Below are positions 11,220 to 21,176 of a stretch of DNA of 64,000 bases, one piece after another. The first letter of the stretch is position 1. The number at the start of each line of letters is the position of its first letter. The stretch covers positions 11,656,349-11,720,348 of the forward strand of contig NC_088318.1 in NCBI RefSeq assembly GCF_910592395.1, in the 5' to 3' direction. The notes beneath the pieces are model-generated. The model was given only the letters and a program-made list of their open reading frames with translations. It was not told the origin of the DNA and ran no database searches. Source of the DNA: Lineus longissimus. Lineage: Eukaryota; Nemertea; Pilidiophora; Heteronemertea; Lineidae. The translations under genes were made by a program, and so were the position numbers.

Positions 11220-12912
11220 CTCTTGTGTTGGTAGCCATATCTGCCACTTTCTGAAAGACCTCCAAAAAGGCACCAACAGCAACGATAGTAGTCCTGTAAT
11301 ACAGAGGCAAAGCAACAGTCATTAGACTTGGACAACCATATCAGACAGATGAGTTACTTTTAAAATAGACGGTTGACTGTCGGCATGTAGAGATTCTATA
11401 AAACCTTAGGGTAACTGCCCGATGGTAATATACAACCATCCTAGCACTTCCCCTTCTCGTCAATTGATAATTTTCCCCTTCTTGCATTGAAAATCTCAAA
11501 AGCGACCAGTGACTACTTTTCAGTTTTCTGGAGGAATAGTCCACAGCATCATTTGACAGTTGTCATTTTGTACGTCTTTCCTATTTCTCAGTCACCTAAT
11601 CCAGTCATGGCAAAGGATGAGGACTTACCGAAGTGCTGTGTGTAACTTTGCAGCTTTTGCTGCAAAATCCTCCCATACCGGATAGCCACCCTGGAATAGT
11701 CAAACGATGAAAATCATGAGAAATTATGGTTTATGGGCAGATGCTGAATTTGATTGAATTGAATGATATTGTAAATCTTAACCTTTTTGCTGAAACAACA
11801 TTTTCAGAAACCATTCTGCCCCTTCAGCCAAAAAAGTACACATATGATGCATGAAACAGTTTTCAGTAGGTCTAAATGAAAAATGACAAAGCTGAAAGTA
11901 CTTTTCTATAAATTGTGACAATACCCCCATGACCCAGATGCAATTTTGCAACTTGTCAAAATTATCTCCAAACAATATAATGTGTAGGAAGTATAGGAAT
12001 GTTGATTACTAGGCCTGTTCCCGAAGGTCCCGCTTTACACTGGTTATCACTGGTGCCCCAATGGTTTTACACTGGTTACCACTGGAATTCCCATTGGCTT
12101 TTCACTGATTACCACTGGAAGTCCATTAGCTTTTCACTGGTTACCACTGGAACTCCAATGGCTTAACCCCGAACCTGGGTTACCACATCCAGAAGCTCTC
12201 CGGCCAGCACTCAACACTATCGACAGCGTAATACGTGCGAGGGGAGGAGGATACGACTGACTCTGGATCATCCAGGATGGGGTTACCACTGTGACTGTCT
12301 CCACTGACTCCATACGTGTGTAACCTGGACACCACTGCCACTGGCTGGTCAACAATACCAATGCATGGTTACTAATGGAACTCGGTACTAAAAGTACCAC
12401 TGGCATTGGAATTCAACTGGTTCATGTGGTTGGTTCAAACCCTACATATTAAACGCATTTCACTGCTTATTCTATTCCCAGATTATTATTTAACACTTGC
12501 AGAGTTGGCGACGGTACGCTTTAGACAATGGGAGACTGCTAAAATGTGGAATCAGGAATGATAGCATTCTCGCTTTGCCAGTTTCTACAGTCTCCCATTG
12601 TCTAAAACGTACCGTCACCACCTCCTGCGCAACTCTGTGTCATATTACATAATACATGAACAGAGAGTATGGTCTGGTATATATATATGATCATGGAGGT
12701 ATAAATAAGATTTATACCTCCATGATATGATAGGGGCCTTTTATTTACTACTACTTACTTACAATACAACACAACAATGGATATTGAAATTAAATACACA
12801 GTAATTCACAGAAGAAATCCGAAATCGGAATACTTGCCTTCATGTCATTTATGATCTGTTGAAAGAGGACACCTAGGGCACTACAGTCCCTGTCAAATCC
12901 TCCAGACTCCAT
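11220..12912 (-). CDS. MTSS: MTSS1/MTSS2-like I-BAR protein, first three coding exons (partial)
   Basis: Exons read on the minus strand: 12838-12912, 11629-11690 and 11220-11293, giving about 70 residues in frame. The start MESGGFDRDCSALGVLFQQI and the following GYPVWEDFAAKAAKLH and FLEVFQKVADMATNTR closely match the beginning of vertebrate MTSS1 (missing in metastasis), i.e. the first helix of the IMD/I-BAR domain. In the family this domain dimerises, binds acidic phosphoinositides and bends membrane outward, linking it to actin through a C-terminal WH2 motif. The start is chosen because ATG opens the conserved N terminus. Intron 1 has a GC donor (AAG|GCAAGT); intron 2 is GT-AG. The third exon ends with one base of the next codon before GTAGGT, so more exons must follow, but I found none between 1 and 11219. 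The remainder probably lies beyond the window's left edge. Confidence 0.88.
12031..12165. repeat. About 37-bp imperfect tandem repeat in MTSS intron 1
   Basis: Three to four units are built on TTACACTGGTTACCACTGGA followed by TTCCCATTGGC-like sequence. Further degraded fragments of the same words occur up to about 12420. It lies wholly inside the first intron of the MTSS-like gene. Confidence 0.75.
12500..12637. mobile_element. Short foldback MITE in MTSS intron 1
   Basis: The left arm 12500-12538 (CAGAGTTG...CGGTACG...TTAGACAATGGGAGACTG) is the reverse complement of the right arm 12588-12637, apart from a roughly 10-base insertion near the right tip. The central spacer is about 50 bases. 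There is no coding content. Size and structure fit a non-autonomous DNA transposon that would fold into a hairpin. Confidence 0.75.
12690..12726. repeat. Perfect 17-bp inverted repeat with 3-base loop
   Basis: Arms ATCATGGAGGTATAAAT and ATTTATACCTCCATGAT are separated by AAG. The structure follows a short TA run, inside intron 1 of the MTSS-like gene. In RNA or single-stranded DNA it would form a strong stem. Confidence 0.9.
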
Positions 12913-13306
12913 GACTGACGAGGTTGATCACTACTACTCAGAAATGACTGACAAAACGGATGCTATCCATACAGACAGATACACACTACACAGTGAATAC
13001 ACACAGTGACACACGGCCGAATACAAACACACGCTTTCTCTTGATCACTGCTAAAACTAGTATTCCAGCGCTGATCAAAACGAATTGAGATCAAAATGAA
13101 ATCCTACAATATCCGCAATTATCAGGAAACAGACAAAATAATATTCAAAACACCCATCGTTTGTGAATTTCACCTACTTGAAGAACGAGCACAAAATGCA
13201 CGTCCAATGCACACTAAGCATGAACAATGTATATATCAACGCAATTTCCCTGAAGTTCCGATGTTCACCAATTTTGTGGGGGGAACTCAATCATGGCCGT
13301 TCGTCG

Positions 13307-13332
13307 ATGCAAATGACGTCACGGCGCGGAAT
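13307..13332. promoter_or_regulatory. Octamer plus CRE motif, candidate MTSS promoter
   Basis: An exact octamer ATGCAAAT (13307-13314) runs into a full CRE TGACGTCA (13314-13321), followed by GGCGCGGAA, which resembles an E2F site. The spot is locally rich in CG and about 400 bp upstream of the minus-strand MTSS start codon. Its role as promoter is inferred from motif content and position only. Confidence 0.4.
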
Positions 13333-13490
13333 TTCAAAATCATACTTACGTTTTGGTTGTGGCTTGTGAATTGGAAATTTGTTTCAATTTCCGTTTCTTT
13401 TAGAGATCCTCATGTTTAAGCATATTGACTTAATCGTTGCTTATTAATATGGCTTGACTGTGGGGTATAATATAAACAGCATTTTTTATC

Positions 13491-13665
13491 TCGCCAGGTC
13501 TGGTTGTGACAGTATAGATCTGCAATCTCATCAGGTCTGGTTGTGCCAGCATCTCCTGTCTATCAGTTCTGGTTGTGACAGCATATGCTGTATTATCAGG
13601 TCTGGGTGTGGCAGCATGTTATGGTGATTGTTGCAGTATCTGCTGTCTCTTCAGGTCTGGTACCG
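13491..13665. repeat. Imperfect about 45-bp tandem repeat
   Basis: The words CAGGTCTGGTTGTG(A/C)CAGCAT recur four or five times at roughly 45-base intervals with substitutions. Non-coding. Confidence 0.7.
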
Positions 13666-13950
13666 GTGTTCTGATTTCATGCAATCCCTTATGAAAATGA
13701 TCAGGTATTCACCATGTGAACATGAAACACATTTTTCCTAAGGGTGGAGACAAGGTCCACCCTGTAGAAACATGGTGCACTACGCTGGGAGAGTACATGT
13801 ATCTAGATCAGACGGAATACGCATAGTGAAGCGGCTTTGCATATCCAGCAAAGACTTGGTACACTCTCTGGAGACATGGCGAGCTATGAAGGGGAGTGCA
13901 CATCATTTCTGCAGGTAACAATATAGAGCGACGGTAAAATGGTTCATCCC

Positions 13951-14190
13951 CATTTCGCCTACACCCATTTCGCCTACACCCATTTCGCCTACAAAATTTA
14001 CCCATTTCGCCTACTCACCATTTCGCCTACTCACCATTTCGCCTACACCCATTTCGCCTATTCACCATTTCGCATATTACCCATTTCGCCTACTCACCAT
14101 TTCGCCTACTCACCATTTCGCCTACTCACCATTTTGCCAACACCCATTTCGCCTATTCACCATTTCGCCTATTACCCATTTCGCCTACAT
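13951..14190 (+). repeat. 15-16 bp minisatellite, array 1 (CCATTTCGCCTAC type)
   Basis: About fifteen consecutive units such as CCATTTCGCCTACAC or CCATTTCGCCTACTCA occur, with drift in unit length and a few substitutions. The same unit occurs in the opposite orientation at 15072-15292. Open frames through the array only reflect the repeat and are not taken as genes. Confidence 0.95.
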
Positions 14191-15071
14191 CATTTCAAAT
14201 GTTTTATGATAGTGACTTCAAATTCAAAAGATGTAATGACCATTTGTAAAGCCAAGCTCCACAATGAAGATATCCTGTAGGGCAGCGCTTGGTTGTACCA
14301 AGATGTAAAAAAACAGGCCAAGACTCTTGGGTTCTTCACTTACAAATATTCATAATTGAAATGATGAAAAGCCCCCCCCCCTCGCCTTTATAACCCCTTG
14401 AAAATGGAAGTACTAGTATGTCGGCAATTGACCAGAACACATCAATATCTACATGTTGAAGAGTGACCTTCCCTCCCCCCACCCCCAATTAAGTGAAGTG
14501 AAGAAAGACAAGACCACCATTGAATATTCATAGGTTGGAGGTTCCAGACCTATAAATTAGACGCGAGTGTGTTTTCAACTGTCAAGTGCTTATTTGGAGA
14601 GGTATTGGAAAGATATTTGGTATGGCAAGTCTACAGATAAAAATAATTTTTTTGATGAAAAAATAAATTTTGATATATGGTAATTTGACAATAAGGGGCG
14701 TGTTTTGAGATTTGGCTGAAAACAGTGGAAATATCATGGTCTCTCAAATTTGTCAAATTTGAAGAAAAAAAATTCGTGGACAACCACCAGTTCTAATAAA
14801 ATTTCACCATTTACTCGCCTGACTGTCTGGAATGTCATATCCAAATTTCAGATTCACAACCCGAAGCATTGCGAGGCGGTCGAACTGTGACAATTTAACT
14901 GCAAAAAGGCTTAAAAAATCAATGGTGCTCTTGTCTCAAGAGGCCGGGTTGGAATGATAAAGTATGGTAAAGTTTAACTGGGAAATATACTATAATATAA
15001 AGGAAAAAAACCAAGCTCAACAATTCGTAAAATTGTTCAAATGTCCAGCGCACACCACTCTTTTCCTTTTT
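14191..15071. other. Spacer between the two facing minisatellite arrays
   Basis: About 880 bp of AT-rich sequence with no recognised coding content. It includes C-rich runs near 14372 and 14475. Whether this segment and both arrays form one foldback element is unresolved. Confidence 0.5.
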
Positions 15072-15292
15072 AGTAGGCAAAATGGTGAGTAGGCGAAATG
15101 ATGAGTAGGCGAAATGGTGAGTAGGCGAAATGGTGAGTAGGCGAAATGGTGAATAGGCGAAGTGGGTGTAGACGAAATGGTGAGTAGGCGAAATGGGGGT
15201 AGGCGAAATGGGGGTAGGCGAAATGGGTGTAGGCGAAATGGGTAATAGGCGAAATGGGTGTAGGCGAAATGGGTGTAGGCGAAATGGGGGTA
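15072..15292 (-). repeat. 15-16 bp minisatellite, array 2, inverted relative to array 1
   Basis: Units of GTAGGCGAAATGGTGA and close variants (about fourteen) are the reverse complement of the unit at 13951-14190. Together they give two arrays in inverted orientation about 0.9 kb apart. Confidence 0.95.
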
Positions 15293-15370
15293 CACCGGTA
15301 AAATACACAGGCCCGTTGTTGCGGTGGAAAACAGAAATGTCCTCGTTTTTCAAGTTCATGCAGCCTATTG

Positions 15371-15459
15371 CAGCGGGGTGGCACAGGATTATTTTCCCTC
15401 GCACAATGGATACACAATAGATTCGATTGTGCAAGGGAAAACCTTTCTGGGCCACCCTG
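15371..15459. repeat. Inverted repeat with CAGGGTGGCC-type ends
   Basis: The reverse complement of the right half (CAGGGTGGCCCAGAAAGG, then TTTTCCCTTGCACAAT) matches the left half (CAGCGGGGTGGCACAGGATT, then ATTTTCCCTCGCACAAT) with several mismatches. The 18-base centre is unpaired. The CAG...CTG termini suggest a very short remnant of a DNA transposon. Confidence 0.65.
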
Positions 15460-15978
15460 TAGAGTTTCGTGAGTTTCCTCATGATCAGCCTCAGCCTTGG
15501 CCAATGATTTTGACAGGACCCCAGCTGGCGCCATCTGAACTAAAAAAGTGGAACTACGCGATTACTTAAAATTAACAATTACCCGTCTTGGGGTGGAACC
15601 CCAAAAATGGTACTGACGACCGTTGCCGATCACAGCTTTTCTTGATTTCAATCTACTTACCAACCAGGACCCTTATAAACAGTGCAAATTCTCGCGCATT
15701 ACTCATGCGGGGACGTTTCATGTGCGTACTATGTAGTATGGTTAGCCGACGGCAGGGGAGCCAGGAGCGGGCTTAGGACGACAATGAAATCTGCGATACG
15801 TTTTCGTGATTTAAAAAAAATCAATGCTGGGAGTTTCATCAAACTTTGCAGAAGTGTAGTCCTATATCTAGTCAATGTCATAAGGGAATCTGAAAAAGGT
15901 CGAACGATTTTAAATTGCTTTATTAGCGTTTTCAAGAGACATGTCAGAATTTGACACAATACGGGTGGGTTGTGACAA

Positions 15979-16098
15979 TGGGTGATATGAATTAAGACTA
16001 GCAAATGCTTTTATCTAAAACTCCTTGTACATTTACACTAGGCCTTTCTGTACAAAATTGTAGTAAAAGCATTTGCTCGTCTTTATTCATATCACCCA
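15979..16098. repeat. 35-bp inverted repeat, about 50-base loop
   Basis: Left arm TGGGTGATATGAAT...AGCAAATGCTTTTA is mirrored by TAAAAGCATTTGCT...ATTCATATCACCCA. About three mismatches interrupt the stem. No coding content; probably a foldback remnant. Confidence 0.8.
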
Positions 16099-16639
16099 AT
16101 GTCTTCAATGGCAATGACAATTGGTTGTGACAATGCAATGAATATCGCGAACGAGTGAAGCTTGGTTGTGACAGTGTATTTGGCCTATTCAATGCTTTCT
16201 GGTTTCCAAACAAATAATTCAAGATGTGTAGTGTTACAATGATTATAATCCAGGTGATTTTAATTTAAAAATTGTTTCTGTTAGATGTCTCCTCGTGTGA
16301 CTGTTATCTCTTAGGAAAAATGTGTCTCTCATTGTGAGTATGGTGAACTCCGATATTACCATGGTGAATCTGAGATCTTTTTCGTAAGGGATTTATCGAG
16401 GATGATCTGTGGTATCGACATTTAGGGCGTAAAAAGACGGCGAGCGAAGCCAAACGAACAACGAAATCGGGTAAAAGTTAGCAGACGATTTATTTACATA
16501 ATAAAATAGCATCATCTGTTGGGAGAGCGTGAAATTACATTAATTGAAAGAAAGATGGCAGCACCTTACGGCGACTTGTGTAACTTCATCCAATCTTTGA
16601 CAGGTTTGAGCTTCAGCCTTCTTTTATTTGTATGGTAAA

Positions 16640-17035
16640 GGCCATGGGAATGATTAATCCTGTTTACCGTCCGAGAGATTTAAAAAGATGATGAGGCTTT
16701 TTTTCATTTTTCATTATTCATTATCGGTTTACAGTCTGATTTACTGGTCAAAACACGCGATTCAGCAAGTTCCAGTAAATGGAAATCAGGTCGGTCATCA
16801 ACATGAGGCATTGAAAAAATGTCATTATTATGATGAAGAGCCTACCCTGCCAAGTTTTTATTGTGTTTTTCAATCATTTAAGGTAAAGATGAACCACTGG
16901 AACGATTATTTAAATAAAAAAATGATGGCAACAATGAAATAAATAGATTTTTTTTTAAATAATGAAAATATTTCATGTTCGCTCAGAACCCATGCGGGAG
17001 GTGGACGGTAAACAGGATTAATAATTCCCATGGCC
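16640..17035. mobile_element. 396-bp MITE with 33-bp inverted ends
   Basis: The ends GGCCATGGGAATGATTAATC (then CTGTTTACCGTCC) at 16640-16672 and their reverse complement at 17003-17035 differ at one position. The AT-rich interior contains a short open frame (16688-16942) with no recognised similarity. No clear target-site duplication is visible. Confidence 0.8.
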
Positions 17036-18210
17036 ATATAGGATGGGAGATATAATCGTCTGCACCAGACTCAAAGCGTGAGCCACTTTCAGAGTTTGCG
17101 ACCATTGGTCAGCATCAGGCCAGCGAGTGACTTTTACCCATTTGGTCAGGGACTGCATATGCTTGGATTGGAAAGACAAATTTGGTTGCAACTTCCTCCA
17201 TCAAGTTTATTACATTTATTTCATATTCATTACGTTGGCCGAGAATGAAAGTGTTCCACTGGCATTATTCTTCATGAAACAAGTGTTTTTCCATCACTTT
17301 GCCTGTGCGTCCAAAATACGACTAGTTGTGACATTGTCTCTTATTCACAGGATTTTTTTCAGCATAACCGTATCATCCATATGTGATTCTTGCATCACCA
17401 GCTACCCAAATAGCTTTTATGAACAAACAAAATGTAAACAACCAAATCTAAATCATACTGTTTTATTAAAAATGTTTTCTTTTTCCTTACAACTATGTAC
17501 AAACATCACAAATATGTATCACAATAACACTGTGCCACTCTGATCTTGATATCAAAGACAGTGATGACAAAAGCATGTATAGTCTGCACCAGACAGCCCT
17601 ATCACCTGTTTTGTCTTTAGCAAGGCAATCCAAAATGGCCATTGCAGTTTTCCTAGGTCTTTTCCAGGCTAAAAGGAGCTGGACACTTGGTGATCTAATC
17701 CCCACTGGCAGTTGACAAGACATGCTCCAGCATAGTGCATCCAAATTAAAGGTTGACTCAAGCACACATCGTCAATCATCTTCATGCAAGAATGAAGTAT
17801 CCACTTTCGTAGTCTTTATATGTTGTCGTCTGATTCTGGCTCTCTCTTGGTTAGCTTCCACTCTACCTAATCTCTGAAGAAAGAGCAAACAACGCTATCA
17901 ATGGGTGAGAAATATTGACATTAAAAAAGGAACAGCTCATTGAATAGACCTCAAGTACAAGTCTTAGTTGGATAAGTCTTTTTGTGACTTTTTCAAACAC
18001 ACACCATTGCAATTGCCTCAGAACCGGTTCAAAGAATGGAAGCATATAGCAATGGAAACCAATGTAATAATATTTACCTCTTTTTTCAAGCACCTAACCA
18101 TTTCACGATCAAAGTCATTACAATGACCCACATACTTCTTGTATGGATGCTGAAAAATCAAAGACTGGAACATGAATAATAATGTCAAGAGCATAAATGA
18201 AATCAACATA

Positions 18211-18388
18211 CAGTAGAACCTCTCTATTGAGGACACCTTCGGGACTGACAAGTGCTGTCCTTAATAGAGAAGTGTTCTGATTAGAGAGGTCAAATTGAAT
18301 GGAAACAAGCAATTTGGGACTAAAACGAGTGTCCCTAATACAGAGGTTGTCCTTGATAGAGAGGTGTCCGCTAAGGGAGGTTCCACTG
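18211..18388. mobile_element. Pogo-like MITE, intact 178-bp copy with TA target duplication
   Basis: The element starts CAGTAGAACCTCTCTATT and ends GGGAGGTTCCACTG. These are imperfect inverted ends, flanked on both sides by TA (18209-18210 and 18389-18390). TA duplication and a CAGT..GAACCTC terminus fit Tc1/mariner-pogo elements. Related copies lie at 9801-9962 and 27496-27691. No transposase frame. Confidence 0.85.
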
Positions 18389-18922
18389 TACATTGTATTA
18401 GGTTCTTGAGGGAATCAGTAGCCTAATTTTACGTTGAAGTAAAAGGCATAAGATTAAGATAGAATTTGACTTGAGTGAAGTATCTGATAAAGTGATCATG
18501 TGGATTATCATATCAATCATCGATACTGCGATAGCTTACTCTTTTTCTATTGCAATTTTATATGAATGCGTTTTGAGAAGAACAAAAAGATATCAACTCA
18601 CTTCGGCATGGCACTGTAATAATCTTCTGATTAGAATGTTGCATTTTTCTGTGTGGAGATGTGGCGACAGATCAGCATGCATCGTCCCGACTTACTTGTG
18701 ATCCAGTGTTTCTGCAAGAATAGATAATTGTATATGCTGATGACATAGCAAGGGAAAAGTAGCAGCAACACGCAAAGACCGGGTGAAAAGTGTCAAAGGT
18801 GATGATCAACAGCATGAGGAGATATTTCCGATAATATTACCAAGAAAAAGGGGAAATTGGAAGCGTGACGCTGCGATTTCATGGATTTGTTATTCTTCTG
18901 AATTGTAGTTGTTTCACTTCCA

Positions 18923-18960
18923 GACCTTTTCGCCCCCAGTCGTTTCGCTCCAAATCGAAC
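18923..18960 (+). repeat. Left arm of a distant inverted pair (partner 20947-20981)
   Basis: This arm contains ACCTTTTCGCCCCCA and TCCAAATCGAA. The reverse complement of 20947-20981 carries the same blocks in the same order with small differences. The pair brackets about 2 kb that holds the piggyBac-like MITE and the Gypsy fragments. Confidence 0.6.
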
Positions 18961-19038
18961 GTGGTAGCTCACACAGAATTACACTGACGAATTACGGTCA
19001 TACCCACGCCTCAATCGGGATGACAAGACGACAATTAA

Positions 19039-19637
19039 CACCTTCAGCGCCGAACTACGTAGATCTACGTGGCCCAAATCCCCCTTCTTTGAGCTGGTGA
19101 TAGGACCCTCCTGGACGACCTACTGAGGTAGGAACCAAACTGTCTTTTCAGTTACTACCGTGCCCTGAAGATGGCGATGGCGTAGTTCAGCACTTTAAAT
19201 GACTTTTACAAATATCCATGTATGCCCCACAGTAATAACAAAACTGAAATATGCTTAATCCTGTTTATTACAAATGTCTGCCAACTAATATGGATACAAC
19301 GTGTACATGAATTACAAATAAATCAACATATATAAAATACTTTGCACATCGTAATCTGATAATAGGGGGCGACACCATACGGTGTCGCGCCACAGACCTA
19401 CAGTTCCGAAGTTTACCGTACCTGCCGTGGGGCTAAATTACCATCATGAAAGAACTACGCCATCGCCATCTTCAGGGCAAGGTAGGAACTGAAATGAACG
19501 TTTGGTCTTCTCAGTTCGACCCTTACCCTGAAGATGGCGATGGCGTAGTTCTTTCATGAAGTCCAGGAGACTCCGATAACCAGCTCAGAGGCGGGGATTT
19601 GGGCCACATAGATCTACTTGGTTCGGTGCTGAAGGTG
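19039..19637. mobile_element. piggyBac-like MITE with TTAA duplication
   Basis: TTAA occurs immediately outside both ends (19035-19038 and 19638-19641). The left terminus CACCTTCAGCGCCGAAC and the right terminus, read in reverse complement as CACCTTCAGCACCGAACC, extend into about 65 bp of inverted repeat that includes GGCCCAAATCCCC. TTAA duplication is the hallmark of piggyBac. The core word CCTGAAGATGGCGATGGCGT occurs three times, two of them facing each other in a hairpin at 19445-19558. No transposase frame. Confidence 0.82.
19445..19558. repeat. Long hairpin nested in the piggyBac-like MITE
   Basis: The left arm CATGAAAGAACTACGCCATC (continuing GCCATCTTCAGGG) is mirrored by CCCTGAAGATGGCGATGGCG (continuing TAGTTCTTTCATG). 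Pairing is essentially perfect over about 33 bases and continues imperfectly inward. A third copy of the core word at about 19165-19187 lies in the left part of the element. Confidence 0.9.
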
Positions 19638-20030
19638 TTAAAGTCGACAATGAAATAGACTAGAAAGTTTGCAAGACTGGTGATATCCCATTAGATACAT
19701 GTTTTTGATACTCCTATCACCTATATTTCGAGAGGCGGGGATATACTGAAAACAACTATGGTGCTAGGATGGTGATATCCAAACTCCGGATGAATAGCAT
19801 CAGATAGTCAAGTGAGTGACTCGCACACAATCTCTCTCCAGATGTCAATACATTGGGAAAAAAGTTAACTTCCCTGATATTTTATTTGATTATACCAGTA
19901 TATACACATTTAATAAATATAATTCATAAATGACTTGTCCAAATCAATAAGATAGACAAGTGAATTGTCCAAGGTCTTGATCACAAAACGGAATGACTTG
20001 CCCAAGATTGCCCAAGATGACCCATATAAC

Positions 20031-20280
20031 TGTCAGTATGTCCAGCACCACCGTCAGGTGCTGCCACCTATATTGTTGATTGTACTATCAACTACAGGAA
20101 CGTCATCCGATTGCATTCGCGTCCAGTGCCTTAACTTTTTGTGAACAGAACTATGCACAAATCGAGAAGAAAACACTTGCAGCAACCTTCGCCTGCGAGA
20201 GATTCCATCAGTAAGTTTATGGACGAGAATTCACGATCGAATCCGATCATAAACCGCTTGAGACCATAGTGATCACTGAT
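20031..20280 (+). pseudogene. Ty3/Gypsy fragment: LTR-like start joined to broken RNase H
   Basis: From about 20108 one frame reads PIAFASSALTFCEQNYAQIE, then FACERFH, a stop (20212-20214) and VYGREFTIESDHKPLET. These words are typical of the RNase H region of Ty3/Gypsy polyproteins. The stop falls where the family normally has an aromatic residue. About 75 bases upstream, TGTCAGTATGTC...CACCACCGTCAGGTGCTGCC repeats sequence that recurs at 20476 and 20734. The copy is dead and rearranged, with no intact gag or pol. Confidence 0.7.
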
Positions 20281-20410
20281 AGTCTGGAAACCGCTATTTT
20301 TTAAAGCACCGACGCGAATCCGAACTTTTCGTCAATTTAACTGGAAAAGTTTGAAAGTTACTAAGTTGTTAGTATTGTCACAAAGAGTTGAGGACAGTTT
20401 GACTAAAGTT

Positions 20411-20790
20411 AACCAGTTCAAGTTTACTAGTTTTTAGTGATGTTAAATGCTATACGTACCGCAAACAAAGGGGGATGTCATAGTATGTCGAGCACCACCG
20501 TCAGGTGCTGCCACCTATATTGTTATAGCGCACTATATACTGCGCACGAGTGATATTAAAGCAGACTATAATACTACAAGACGGTGTTCAGTCACCAAGT
20601 TTGAAAGTTTGAAATAGTTGCACACCACATGTTCTTTTGTTCATTGTACCTAAGGACTGCTTAATAAGTTTGAAACCAGTTCAAGTTTACTAGTTTTAAG
20701 TGATGTTAAATGCTAGACCGCAAACAAAGGGGATGTCATAGTATGTCGAGCACCACCGTCAGGTGCTGCCACCTATATTGTTAATAGTGC
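20411..20790 (+). mobile_element. Duplicated Gypsy LTR edge (two partial LTR starts)
   Basis: A segment of about 115-120 bp at 20411-20530 is repeated at 20674-20785. Each carries GCAAACAAAGGGG(G)A, which resembles a polypurine tract, followed by TGTCATAGTATGTCGAGCAC (20476 and 20734). A purine tract directly before TG is what is expected at the inner edge of a 3' LTR. With the RNase H fragment upstream, this reads as a broken Ty3/Gypsy insertion with a local duplication. Confidence 0.6.
20617..20655 (+). repeat. Left arm of an inverted pair around CENP-N exon 1 (partner 21500-21540)
   Basis: TTGCACACCACATGTTCTTT (continuing TGTTCATTGTAC) is found in reverse complement at 21503-21540, with the match continuing a few bases on both sides. 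The pair encloses the CENP-N start codon and first coding exon. Confidence 0.85.
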
Positions 20791-21176
20791 GCATGAGTAA
20801 TAAAGCATACGCTTTCGAATTGACTCCCAACCACAGAGTTGTTCATTCATTAACACTTAAACAGAACCAATAAATAAATCTCAGTTCATTTTACCGGGGT
20901 ACTTCCTTCTCAATCCCATACAAAAGTCCTAGGGAGCGAAATTACTTCGATTTGGATCGAAGCGATGGGGGCGAAAAGGACAAGGAGTGCTTTATTAACT
21001 AATTGTGGCGTCACCTGCTGGATAAGATCACCAACATTCCTCTACGCGATGACGTGCATATCGAGGCATAATCGAGGATGTAACAAATCGCGGGCGGTAA
21101 ATTCGGATAGATTTTCCGCCTTTTTCATGTCCAAACTCAAGAAGTTGATGCAAAAATGTAAATTGTTTGCACGATC

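Noticed and set aside
13939-14280. A 113-codon plus-strand open frame through the first minisatellite array
   Set aside because: Same reason: the frame is open because the repeat unit lacks stops.
14919-15482. A 187-codon minus-strand open frame through the second minisatellite array
   Set aside because: Most of it translates the 15-16 bp unit (FAYTHFAY-type); neighbouring frames are also open. No start context, splice pattern or known similarity.
17127-17543. A 138-codon plus-strand open frame
   Set aside because: No similarity or domain seen, and composition resembles surrounding intergenic DNA.
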